Source: Actinomycetes bacterium (GTDB taxonomy: Bacteria; Actinomycetota; Actinomycetes; S36-B12; UBA10799). Taken from it: a DNA stretch of 6,414 bases. The translations under genes were made by a program, and so were the position numbers. The notes beneath the pieces were generated by a model. The model ran no database searches, was not told where the DNA came from, and was given only the letters and a program-made list of their open reading frames with translations. This document shows positions 1 through 5,509 of this stretch, piece after piece. The first letter of the stretch is position 1. Every line of letters starts with the position of its first letter. The stretch covers positions 1-6,414 of the forward strand of contig JAKOZM010000526.1 of NCBI GenBank assembly GCA_029779995.1, given 5' to 3'.

Positions 1-1274
1 GCGATCCGCTCGTCGAGCTCACGCAGGTCCGGCGGCGCAGTCATCCGGCGGATACGCAGCCGGGAGCCGGCCTCGTCGATGAGGTCGATGGCCTTGTCCG
101 GCAGGAAGCGGTCGTTGATGTACCGGTCGGCCAGGGTCGCCGAGGCCACCAGAGCGGAGTCGGTGATCGTCACCCGGTGGTGGTTCTCGTACCGGTCGCG
201 CAGCCCCTTGAGAATCTCGATGGTGTGGGCCAAGGTCGGCTCCTGGACCTGGATCGGCTGGAAGCGGCGCTCCAGGGCGGCGTCCTTCTCGACGTACTTG
301 CGGTACTCGTCGAGGGTCGTGGCCCCGATCGTCTGCAGCTCACCACGGGCGAGCATCGGCTTGAGGATGCTCGCCGCATCGATGGCGCCTTCGGCCGCAC
401 CGGCGCCCACCAACGTGTGCATCTCGTCGATGAACAAGATGATGTCGCCGCGGGTGCGGATCTCCTTCAGGACCTTCTTCAGCCGCTCCTCGAAGTCACC
501 GCGGTAGCGGCTACCGGCGACGAGTGCGCCGAGATCGAGGGTGTACAACTGCTTGTCCTTGAGCGTCTCCGGGACCTCGTTGCGCACGATCATCTGCGCC
601 AGGCCCTCCACGACGGCGGTCTTGCCAACGCCCGGCTCACCGATGAGGACGGGATTGTTCTTGGTGCGCCGGGAGAGCACCTGCATGACCCGTTCGATCT
701 CTTTCTCACGACCGATGACCGGGTCAAGCTTGGCTTCTCGAGCAGCTTGTGTGAGGTTGCGTCCGAACTGGTCGAGCACCAGCGAACTCGACGGCGTCCC
801 CTCCTGTGGGCCTCCGGCGGTCGCGGGCTCCTTGCCCTGGTAGCCGGACAGCAACTGGATGACCTGCTGGCGGACCTTGTTCAGATCGGCGCCGAGCTTG
901 ACCAGCACCTGGGCAGCCACACCCTCACCCTCGCGGATGAGGCCGAGCAGGATGTGCTCGGTGCCGATGTAGTTGTGCCCGAGTTGCAGCGCCTCGCGCA
1001 AGGACAGCTCCAGGACCTTCTTGGCGCGGGGGGTGAAGGGGATGTGGCCGCTGGGCGCCTGCTGGCCCTGACCGATCATCTCCTCGACCTGCTGGCGCAC
1101 GGCGTCCAGGGAGATGTTCAAGCTCTCCAGCGCTTTCGCCGCGACACCCTCGCCCTCGTGGATCAGGCCCAGCAGGATGTGCTCGGTGCCGATGTAGTTG
1201 TGGTTGAGCATCCGCGCCTCTTCCTGCGCGAGCACCACGACTCGACGGGCCCGGTCGGTAAACCTCTCGAACAT
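1..1274 (-). CDS. clpC: ATP-dependent Clp protease ATP-binding subunit ClpC (N-terminal half; cut by window edge)
   Basis: ClpC is a cytoplasmic Hsp100/AAA+ unfoldase that forms a hexamer, unfolds substrates and feeds them into the ClpP peptidase. The 424 residues present start [20 protein letters not shown], the usual actinobacterial ClpC N-terminus. Two Clp_N repeats cover about residues 1-145, each containing [14 protein letters not shown] (from residues 25 and 100). The first AAA+ module follows, with Walker A GEPGVGKT at 212-219, Walker B ending in IDE at 282-284, a [10 protein letters not shown] loop, GATT, and ERR at 335-337 as arginine-finger candidates. The sequence stops at DLRELDERI, entering the coiled-coil middle domain; family members run to about 840-850 aa, so roughly half is missing beyond position 1. 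The ATG at 1272-1274 is preceded by GGGAG 7 nt upstream. No frameshift or missing key residue is seen. A ClgR-like dyad upstream suggests the protease-regulon control known in actinobacteria. Confidence 0.97.
   Translation of the reverse strand, partial: MFERFTDRARRVVVLAQEEARMLNHNYIGTEHILLGLIHEGEGVAAKALESLNISLDAVRQQVEEMIGQGQQAPSGHIPFTPRAKKVLELSLREALQLGHNYIGTEHILLGLIREGEGVAAQVLVKLGADLNKVRQQVIQLLSGYQGKEPATAGGPQEGTPSSSLVLDQFGRNLTQAAREAKLDPVIGREKEIERVMQVLSRRTKNNPVLIGEPGVGKTAVVEGLAQMIVRNEVPETLKDKQLYTLDLGALVAGSRYRGDFEERLKKVLKEIRTRGDIILFIDEMHTLVGAGAAEGAIDAASILKPMLARGELQTIGATTLDEYRKYVEKDAALERRFQPIQVQEPTLAHTIEILKGLRDRYENHHRVTITDSALVASATLADRYINDRFLPDKAIDLIDEAGSRLRIRRMTAPPDLRELDERI
946..977. repeat. 32-bp direct repeat, copy 1 (second Clp_N motif of clpC)
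   Basis: This stretch is identical over 32 bp to 1171-1202, exactly 225 bp (75 codons) away. It encodes the [11 protein letters not shown] segment of the second Clp_N repeat. Flanking sequence on the codon-downstream side remains similar with scattered mismatches. It reflects the internal duplication of the ClpC N-domain. Confidence 0.9.
1171..1202. repeat. 32-bp direct repeat, copy 2 (first Clp_N motif of clpC)
   Basis: Identical over 32 bp to 946-977 and in the same reading frame, so synonymous positions also match. It encodes residues 25-35 of ClpC ([11 protein letters not shown]). Confidence 0.9.
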
Positions 1275-1281
1275 CCGCTGA

Positions 1282-1286
1282 CTCCC
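1282..1286 (-). promoter_or_regulatory. clpC ribosome binding site
   Basis: On the minus strand GGGAG lies 7 nt before the ATG at 1272-1274. This fixes that ATG as the start in preference to the out-of-frame ATG at 1286-1288. Confidence 0.7.
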
Positions 1287-1304
1287 ATCACGATCGGATT
1301 TCTC

Positions 1305-1310
1305 ACTCTA
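1305..1310 (-). promoter_or_regulatory. possible clpC -10 box
   Basis: Minus-strand TAGAGT fits the TANNNT pattern and would place the transcript start near 1298, leaving a leader of about 24 nt that includes the Shine-Dalgarno sequence. The centre of the upstream ClgR-like dyad would then sit about 65 bp before the transcript start, a usual position for an activator. No good -35 hexamer is visible, so this is tentative. Confidence 0.3.
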
Positions 1311-1355
1311 ACCTCGTGCTAGGACAACCACCCGCGAACTTACGTGCTTCCCACA

Positions 1356-1370
1356 TTCGCCCTGGGTGAA
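1356..1370 (-). promoter_or_regulatory. ClgR-like operator upstream of clpC
   Basis: A 15-bp dyad, TTCGCCC-T-GGGTGAA on the plus strand, has 6 of 7 arm positions matching. Read on the minus strand, its core CACCCAGGGCG fits the ClgR motif I recall from Corynebacterium (CGCYNANRGCG) with one mismatch. ClgR activates clp genes in actinobacteria. The dyad lies 82 bp upstream of the clpC ATG and just past the stop codon of the upstream DUF1801 gene, which suggests clpC has its own promoter in the 99-bp gap. The consensus is from memory and no search was run. Confidence 0.5.
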
Positions 1371-1373
1371 CGC

Positions 1374-1787
1374 TCAGGCCAACGCGCGCTGCAAGAGTTC
1401 GACGATCCGCGCCTCGACGTAAGCGGTTATGGCCACGATCGCGAACGATGTGGCCCACATGTCGCCGTCGTCGAGGTGGGCGGTGTCCTGGAATCCGAGA
1501 GTCGCGTAGCGGTACTTGAACTTGGCCGCGTCCTGGAAGAAACACACGATCTTGCCGTCGAGGGCGTAGGCCGGCATCCCGTACCAGGTCCGCGGCTGCA
1601 GTTGTGGTGCGTACTCGGCGACGAGTGCGTGGAGGCGCTGGGCGAGCACCCGATCCGCGTCGGGCATCTCGGCGATCTTGGCCAGCACGTCCGCCTCGCC
1701 GGCGGCCCGGGTCTTGGCCGCCTTCAGTTCCTTCGCCCGCTCCTTCATGGCGGCCTTCTCCTCGGCGGAGAATCCTGAGTTGGCCAT
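1374..1787 (-). CDS. DUF1801 domain protein (YdhG-like, 'iron chaperone' annotation family)
   Basis: A 137-aa soluble protein with no signal peptide or membrane segment. Residues 1-30 are a charged, lysine- and alanine-rich helix (GFSAEEKAAMKERAKELKAA). The rest is a DUF1801/YdhG-like domain, recognised from EADVLAKIAEMP at 31-42, the hallmark WYGMPAY at 68-74 followed by DGKIVCFFQ, and a KFKYRYATLGF segment. The family is small, often labelled 'iron chaperone' by similarity to frataxin-like folds, and its biochemical role is not established, so I claim none. The ATG at 1785-1787 is preceded by a full AAGGAGG 5 nt away, so strong translation is expected. It lies 99 bp upstream of clpC on the same strand and diverges from the glycosidase gene. 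Co-transcription with clpC is possible, but a separate clpC promoter looks more likely. Confidence 0.88.
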   Translation of the reverse strand: MANSGFSAEEKAAMKERAKELKAAKTRAAGEADVLAKIAEMPDADRVLAQRLHALVAEYAPQLQPRTWYGMPAYALDGKIVCFFQDAAKFKYRYATLGFQDTAHLDDGDMWATSFAIVAITAYVEARIVELLQRALA

Positions 1788-1792
1788 GGGTG

Positions 1793-1799
1793 CCTCCTT
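1793..1799 (-). promoter_or_regulatory. strong Shine-Dalgarno of the DUF1801 gene
   Basis: Minus-strand AAGGAGG lies 5 nt before the ATG at 1785-1787. It is the strongest ribosome binding site in the window and sits 18 nt past the edge of the long inverted repeat at 1818-1884. Confidence 0.85.
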
Positions 1800-1817
1800 G
1801 GGTGGTGGTGCCAGTCA

Positions 1818-1884
1818 GTTTCCGCCAGTTCGTTCACTTTCCGCAATGAGGCTCAGTGCGGGAAGTGAACCAAGTGGCGGAAAC
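1818..1884. repeat. 67-bp imperfect palindrome (long inverted repeat)
   Basis: Arms 1818-1845 and 1857-1884 (28 bp each) are reverse complements except at three pairs: 1828/1874, 1831/1871 and 1840/1862. The last would be a G-U pair in RNA. The 11-bp centre itself contains TGAG-G-CTCA, so symmetry continues to the midpoint at 1851. The word TTTCCGC or a close variant occurs four times, twice on each strand, about 19 bp apart within each arm. The element lies between divergent genes, immediately 5' of the DUF1801 ribosome binding site. No T-tract follows on either strand, so it is not a typical intrinsic terminator. It could be a multi-site operator, a 5'-UTR stem-loop or a dispersed REP-like repeat. 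Confidence 0.85.
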
Positions 1885-1900
1885 AGCGCTTGGTGCAGGT

Positions 1901-1959
1901 TCGCCGCTTCCGTTCAACTGCGCCCCTCCGAAACGGTCGGTACTGAACGGCAGCGGCGA
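1901..1959. repeat. second imperfect inverted repeat, 16-bp arms
   Basis: Arms 1901-1916 (TCGCCGCTTCCGTTCA) and 1944-1959 are reverse complements with one mismatch (1909/1951), separated by 27 bp. The loop contains a small CCG-AAA-CGG hairpin at 1928-1936. The arm shares the TTCCG core with the neighbouring 67-bp palindrome. It lies 54 bp upstream of the glycosidase GTG. Confidence 0.75.
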
Positions 1960-1974
1960 TCCACCGTCCGCATG

Positions 1975-1988
1975 GGGCGCGTGCGCCC
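1975..1988. promoter_or_regulatory. 14-bp perfect dyad over the glycosidase -35 region
   Basis: GGGCGC-GT-GCGCCC is a perfect dyad with 6-bp arms. If transcription starts at the GTG at 2013, it spans about -38 to -25 and covers the -35 element, where a repressor site would be effective. GC-rich DNA produces such dyads by chance, so the operator role is a guess. Confidence 0.35.
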
Positions 1989-2000
1989 ACACCCCGCGGC

Positions 2001-2006
2001 TACCCT
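2001..2006 (+). promoter_or_regulatory. -10 box for a leaderless glycosidase transcript
   Basis: TACCCT fits TANNNT and ends exactly 6 nt before the GTG at 2013, which puts the transcript start on the first base of the start codon. No Shine-Dalgarno sequence precedes the GTG. No recognisable -35 hexamer is seen. Confidence 0.5.
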
Positions 2007-2012
2007 CGCACA

Positions 2013-4655
2013 GTGAGCGAGTACGAGCGCATGAAGCAGGCCGGCAGCATCGAGCACGGCCCGGAGGAGGCCGGCCCCTGGTACCAGTGGGGACCGTACC
2101 TGTCCGAGCGGGCGTGGGGCACCGTCCGGGAGGACTACTCGACCTCCGGCGATGCGTGGAACTACTTCCCGTTCGACCATGCTCACGCGCGCACCTTCCG
2201 CTGGAGCGAGGACGGTCTGGCCGGCTTGAGCGACCTGCTGCAGGACACCTGTTTCGGCATCTCGTTGTGGAACGGCAAGGACCGCATCCTCAAGGAGCGA
2301 CTGTTCGGGCTGACCTCCACGCAGGGCAATCACGGCGAGGACGTCAAGGAGTACTACTGGTACCGCGACGCCCTGCCGTCGCACGCCTGGCTGCGGTGGC
2401 GCTACCACTATCCGCAGAACGCGTTCCCTTACGACGATCTCATCGCGACCAACGCCAAGCGCACCCGTCACGACCCCGAGTACGAACTCATCGATACCGG
2501 CATCTTCGACGACGACCGCTACTGGGTGGTTGATGTCGACTATGCGAAAGCCACCCCCACGGACATCAGCATCCGGATCAGCATCACCAACGCCGGCCCC
2601 GAGGATGCCACTCTCGACGTGCTGCCGACGCTGTGGTTCCGCAACGCGTGGGGCTGGGGCCGCGGCCACCCGGTTCCCGAGATGCGGGTGGACGGCCGCG
2701 CGCTGGTGGCCACCCACTGGCGATCGGGCACCTACCACTTGGATCCCGGGCCGCTGCCCGACGGCACCCAGCCCACACCACTGGTCTGCAACAACGAGAC
2801 CAACCAGGAACTGCTGTTCGAGACACCCAACGTCACCCGCTTCCCCAAGGACGGCATCGACCGCCACATCCGCCTCGGCGACGACAGTGTCAACCCTGAA
2901 CTGCGCGGCACAAAAGCCGCCTGGTGGTACCGCCTGCACGTACCCGCCGGGCAGACGCAGGAGATCCGCCTGCGGCTGTGGAAGTCGCCGGACAACAAAC
3001 GCCAACCGAACAGCCTGACCAGCGACTTCGACGCCCTGTTCGCCACCCGGCAGGCGGAGGCCGATGAGTTCTACGGCGACCTCGCCCCGGACAATTGCCC
3101 GGCCGACGAGCTCGCCACCATGCGCGCTGCATTCGCGGGCATGATCTGGAGCAAGCAGTTCTACCGCTATGACGTGCAACGCTGGCTGGCCGGCGATGAG
3201 GGCGAGCCGCCGCCACCACCGCCCGAGACCCGCCGCAACCACACCTGGAAGCACGTCGACGCGTACGACGTCATCTCCATGCCGGACGCCTGGGAGTACC
3301 CGTGGTTCGCCGCCTGGGACCTGGCCTTCCACACCGTGGTCTTCACCCATGTCGACCCCGGCTACGCCAAGTACCAACTGCTGCTGATGTGCCGCGAGTG
3401 GTACATGCATCCCAACGGCGCGTTGCCGGCCTACGAATGGAACTTCGGCGACACCAATCCCCCGGTGCACGCCTGGGCGGCCCTGCGGGTGTTCGAGATC
3501 GACGGCGGCACCGACTACGCGTTTCTCGCCGAGGTCTTCCAGAAGCTGCTGATGAACTTCACCTGGTGGGTCAATCGCGTGGACGAGGAGGGCAACAACG
3601 TCTTCCAGGGCGGCTTCCTGGGCTTGGACAACGTCGGGCCGATCAACCGTTCCCAACTGCCCGAAGGCTGCAAGCTCGACCAGGCCGACGGTACCGCCTG
3701 GATGGCCTTCTACTGCCTGACCATGCTGCGGATCGCGATGCGGCTTGCCGAGGACGACGAGGTGTACGACTCGATGGCGCTGAAGTTCGCAGAGCACTTC
3801 GCCTCGATCACCGACGGCATGGTCGAGAGCGGCATGTGGGACTGGCAGGAGGGCTTCTTCTACGACCAGCTGACCCGACCCGACGGCACCCGCGAGGCGC
3901 TGCGCGTCCGCTCGATCGTGGGCCTGATCCCGATCCTGGCAGCCGCCTGGATCCAGACCGACCAGGCCCTGCAGCGCAATGCCCGCCTGTATGAGCGATT
4001 CGCTGACTTCCTGCGTCGGCGAGGTCTGGACACCATTGACATGGGCCGGGCCGGTTTTGTCTACCGGTCCCCGGACCAGCACAAACTCCTGCTCACCGTG
4101 CTCGACCCGGAACGGCTGCGCCGGGTCCTGCTGGAGGTCCTCAGTGAGGACTCCTTCCTGTCCCCCTACGGCCTGCGCAGCCTCTCGAAGCGGCATCTGA
4201 ACGCGCCGTTCTCCGTGGAGATCGACGGGCACTCGTTTCGCGTCGACTACGAACCTGCGGAATCCCAGACCGAAATGTACGGTGGCAACTCCAACTGGCG
4301 GGGGCCCGTGTGGTTCCCGATCAACCACTTGGTCATCGAGGCACTTGAGCGCTACTACATGTACCTCGGCGACTCGTTCCAGGTGGAGTGCCCGACTGGC
4401 AGCGGCGAGATGGCCAACATGCGCCAGGTGGCTGAGGAACTGCGCCGGCGGCTCATCTCGGTGTTCCTGCCCGACGAGAACGGCCGGCGGGCGGTCTTCG
4501 GGGACACGAGCAAGTTCCAGGACGACCCGCGCTGGAACACCGCACCGTACTTCTACGAATACTTCCATGGCGACAACGGCGCCGGCCTCGGCGCCAGCCA
4601 CCAGACCGGATGGACCGGCTTGGTGGCGGACTTGATCATCGGCCGGATGGGCTGA
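2013..4655 (+). CDS. GH63/MGH1-like glycoside hydrolase ('glucosidase'), 880 aa
   Basis: A large cytoplasmic-type glycosidase without signal peptide, in the family annotated as glucosidase or mannosyl-oligosaccharide-glucosidase-like (GH63 / MGH1-type). Residues 1 to about 330 look like the N-terminal beta-sandwich (GPYLSERAWGTVREDYS near the start, then WNYFPFDHAHARTFRWSEDG). Residues from about 365 to 880 form the (alpha/alpha)6 barrel. Barrel landmarks are WDLAFH with D436, YEWNFGDTNPPVHAWA with E475, DWQEGFFYD with E613 and D618, and the hallmark GGNSNWRGPVW at 757-767, with E754 just before it. D436 and E754 are my candidates for the acid/base pair, by position only. The substrate is unknown; alpha-linked glucose or mannose is inferred from the family. 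A run of six prolines at 399-404 sits just inside the barrel domain. The GTG at 2013 has no Shine-Dalgarno and looks leaderless; the ATG at 2031 is the alternative. The 3' end overlaps the convergent crcB2 by 20 bp. Confidence 0.9.
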   Translation: MSEYERMKQAGSIEHGPEEAGPWYQWGPYLSERAWGTVREDYSTSGDAWNYFPFDHAHARTFRWSEDGLAGLSDLLQDTCFGISLWNGKDRILKERLFGLTSTQGNHGEDVKEYYWYRDALPSHAWLRWRYHYPQNAFPYDDLIATNAKRTRHDPEYELIDTGIFDDDRYWVVDVDYAKATPTDISIRISITNAGPEDATLDVLPTLWFRNAWGWGRGHPVPEMRVDGRALVATHWRSGTYHLDPGPLPDGTQPTPLVCNNETNQELLFETPNVTRFPKDGIDRHIRLGDDSVNPELRGTKAAWWYRLHVPAGQTQEIRLRLWKSPDNKRQPNSLTSDFDALFATRQAEADEFYGDLAPDNCPADELATMRAAFAGMIWSKQFYRYDVQRWLAGDEGEPPPPPPETRRNHTWKHVDAYDVISMPDAWEYPWFAAWDLAFHTVVFTHVDPGYAKYQLLLMCREWYMHPNGALPAYEWNFGDTNPPVHAWAALRVFEIDGGTDYAFLAEVFQKLLMNFTWWVNRVDEEGNNVFQGGFLGLDNVGPINRSQLPEGCKLDQADGTAWMAFYCLTMLRIAMRLAEDDEVYDSMALKFAEHFASITDGMVESGMWDWQEGFFYDQLTRPDGTREALRVRSIVGLIPILAAAWIQTDQALQRNARLYERFADFLRRRGLDTIDMGRAGFVYRSPDQHKLLLTVLDPERLRRVLLEVLSEDSFLSPYGLRSLSKRHLNAPFSVEIDGHSFRVDYEPAESQTEMYGGNSNWRGPVWFPINHLVIEALERYYMYLGDSFQVECPTGSGEMANMRQVAEELRRRLISVFLPDENGRRAVFGDTSKFQDDPRWNTAPYFYEYFHGDNGAGLGASHQTGWTGLVADLIIGRMG

Positions 4656-5007
4656 CCAGATCCCCCAGATACCAGCCGAGGGTGGCGGCGAGCAGCCCCA
4701 CCAGCAGGCTGGCGGCGACGTAGAGGAATGCCCGCCGACCGCGGCCTTGCTCGGTCATGCGCACGGCCTCGAACGAGAACGTGCTGAACGTCGTGAAGCC
4801 TCCGCAGAAGCCCGTGCCCAGCAGCGCCACCAGTGGCGCGGACGCCGCGGCCCCCACCACGACTCCCAGCAGCAGCGACCCGAGCATGTTGATCGTGAAG
4901 GTCCCCCACGGGAACAGGCTCGGGTGCCGGGTCTGGATCGACCTGTCGAGAATCCACCGGGCAGGCGCGCCGACAGCGGCCCCGACCATGACCAACAGCA
5001 GGATCAC
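4636..5007 (-). CDS. crcB2: CrcB/Fluc fluoride ion channel, second subunit
   Basis: A 123-aa, four-helix membrane protein of the CrcB/Fluc family, which exports fluoride passively and lowers cytoplasmic toxicity. Hydrophobic segments fall at about residues 2-20, 33-55, 58-82 and 93-115. Signature residues are present: GAPARW at 13-18, GTFTINMLGS with N40, and GGFTTFS at 69-75 within the broken third helix that carries the pore phenylalanines. The GTG at 5005-5007 overlaps the TGA of the preceding crcB as GTGA. GGAGG lies 5 nt upstream inside that gene, which points to translational coupling. Longer reading of this frame upstream gives arginine-rich, non-CrcB sequence and is not used. Fluc channels are antiparallel dimers, and tandem crcB genes often encode heterodimer partners, so this pair probably makes one heterodimeric channel. 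Its last 20 bp overlap the 3' end of the convergent glycosidase gene. Confidence 0.93.
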   Translation of the reverse strand: MILLLVMVGAAVGAPARWILDRSIQTRHPSLFPWGTFTINMLGSLLLGVVVGAAASAPLVALLGTGFCGGFTTFSTFSFEAVRMTEQGRGRRAFLYVAASLLVGLLAATLGWYLGDLVSPSGR

Positions 5008-5441
5008 CGCAGCCTCCGCGTCGCGCTGATCCCGATCCGCGTGGCCAGCAAGCCAGCGGCCAGCGACCCGAAGAGGTAGGCCAGCGCCACCGGGCCGCGA
5101 CCCGCAGCCAGCAGCGCGTGGGTCTCCACGGTGTAGGCCGAGAATGTGGTGAAACCGCCGAGCACTCCCACACCCAGGAACGGTCGCGCGTAGCGGCGGG
5201 GCCGCACGACCTCCAGCAACGCCACCATGAGCACGCCGATCAGCGCACAGCCGACCACGTTGGCGAGCAGAGTCGACCAGGGGAAGGACGCGTGCGGGAT
5301 GACGGTGCCGAGCAGGTAGCGCGCACCGCCACCGAGAGCACCGCCCGCAGCGATCACCAGCAGCAGATCCCACACGGGTTCGTGGCCGATCACATCCCCG
5401 GTATCGGGGTCTATTGGCAGCAGCGGATCGCGGTCGGCCAT
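5004..5441 (-). CDS. crcB1: CrcB/Fluc fluoride ion channel, first subunit
   Basis: A 145-aa CrcB/Fluc membrane protein. An acidic, hydrophilic N-terminal tail of about 24 residues (MADRDPLLPIDPDTGDVIGH) precedes four hydrophobic helices at about 24-46, 55-78, 86-112 and 116-137. Family signatures are GGGARY at 37-42, WSTLLANVVG with N61, and GGFTTFS at 95-101. It is the promoter-proximal member of a two-gene operon and overlaps crcB2 by 4 bp, consistent with a heterodimeric channel. The ATG at 5439-5441 has no Shine-Dalgarno; TACTCT ends 7 nt upstream, so a leaderless transcript is likely. No fluoride riboswitch can fit between this promoter and the ATG. It diverges from the L,D-transpeptidase gene across about 68 bp. 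Confidence 0.93.
   Translation of the reverse strand: MADRDPLLPIDPDTGDVIGHEPVWDLLLVIAAGGALGGGARYLLGTVIPHASFPWSTLLANVVGCALIGVLMVALLEVVRPRRYARPFLGVGVLGGFTTFSAYTVETHALLAAGRGPVALAYLFGSLAAGLLATRIGISATRRLR
5013..5017 (-). promoter_or_regulatory. crcB2 ribosome binding site inside crcB1
   Basis: Minus-strand GGAGG lies 5 nt before the GTG at 5005-5007, within the last codons of crcB1. It supports the overlapping GTGA start and coupled translation. Confidence 0.75.
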
Positions 5442-5448
5442 GGTGAGC

Positions 5449-5454
5449 AGAGTA
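5449..5454 (-). promoter_or_regulatory. -10 box for a leaderless crcB1-crcB2 transcript
   Basis: Minus-strand TACTCT fits TANNNT and ends 7 nt before the crcB1 ATG, placing the transcript start at or one base before the start codon. No convincing -35 is seen. Confidence 0.45.
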
Positions 5455-5473
5455 ACGATTTGATCAGACCACG

Positions 5474-5503
5474 TTGCTCAGCGGCAGTGGCACGGGTGAC
5501 TAT
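5474..5503 (+). promoter_or_regulatory. promoter of the L,D-transpeptidase gene (leaderless)
   Basis: TTGCTC at 5474-5479 (-35-like), an 18-bp spacer, then GACTAT at 5498-5503 (-10-like), ending exactly 6 nt before the GTG at 5510. On this reading the TTG at 5474, an in-frame possible start, belongs to the promoter and not to the protein. Matches to the consensus hexamers are modest. Confidence 0.4.
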
Positions 5504-5509
5504 GGGTAT

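Noticed and set aside
177..1322. 381-codon plus-strand frame opposite clpC
   Set aside because: It is antisense to conserved ClpC sequence and its translation resembles no protein family. It arises from high GC content.
1818..1884. intrinsic terminator
   Set aside because: The stem lies between divergent start sites and neither side has a T-tract.
1856..2533. plus-strand frame through the palindromic region into the glycosidase gene
   Set aside because: Its protein is arginine- and proline-rich without motifs and overlaps the true gene in another frame.
1914..4601. 895-codon open frame on the minus strand opposite the glycosidase gene
   Set aside because: It mirrors the GH63 codon pattern in GC-rich DNA, has no recognisable domain, and runs through the upstream intergenic repeats. 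The plus-strand frame has clear family motifs.
4650..4678. GGCTG/CAGCC hairpin as terminator between the convergent genes
   Set aside because: The stem is only 5 bp with a loop of about 19 nt and no T-tract, too weak to support.
5008..5373. N-terminal extension of crcB2 to an upstream start
   Set aside because: The extra part is arginine- and cysteine-rich, lies in the wrong frame over crcB1, and the GTG at 5005-5007 has a good Shine-Dalgarno.
5474..5509. TTG start for the L,D-transpeptidase
   Set aside because: No Shine-Dalgarno precedes it, it adds non-signal-like residues, and it coincides with a -35-like element of a leaderless promoter.
5442..5509. fluoride riboswitch upstream of crcB1
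   Set aside because: No riboswitch-like conserved core was recognised, and the likely transcript start leaves no leader.
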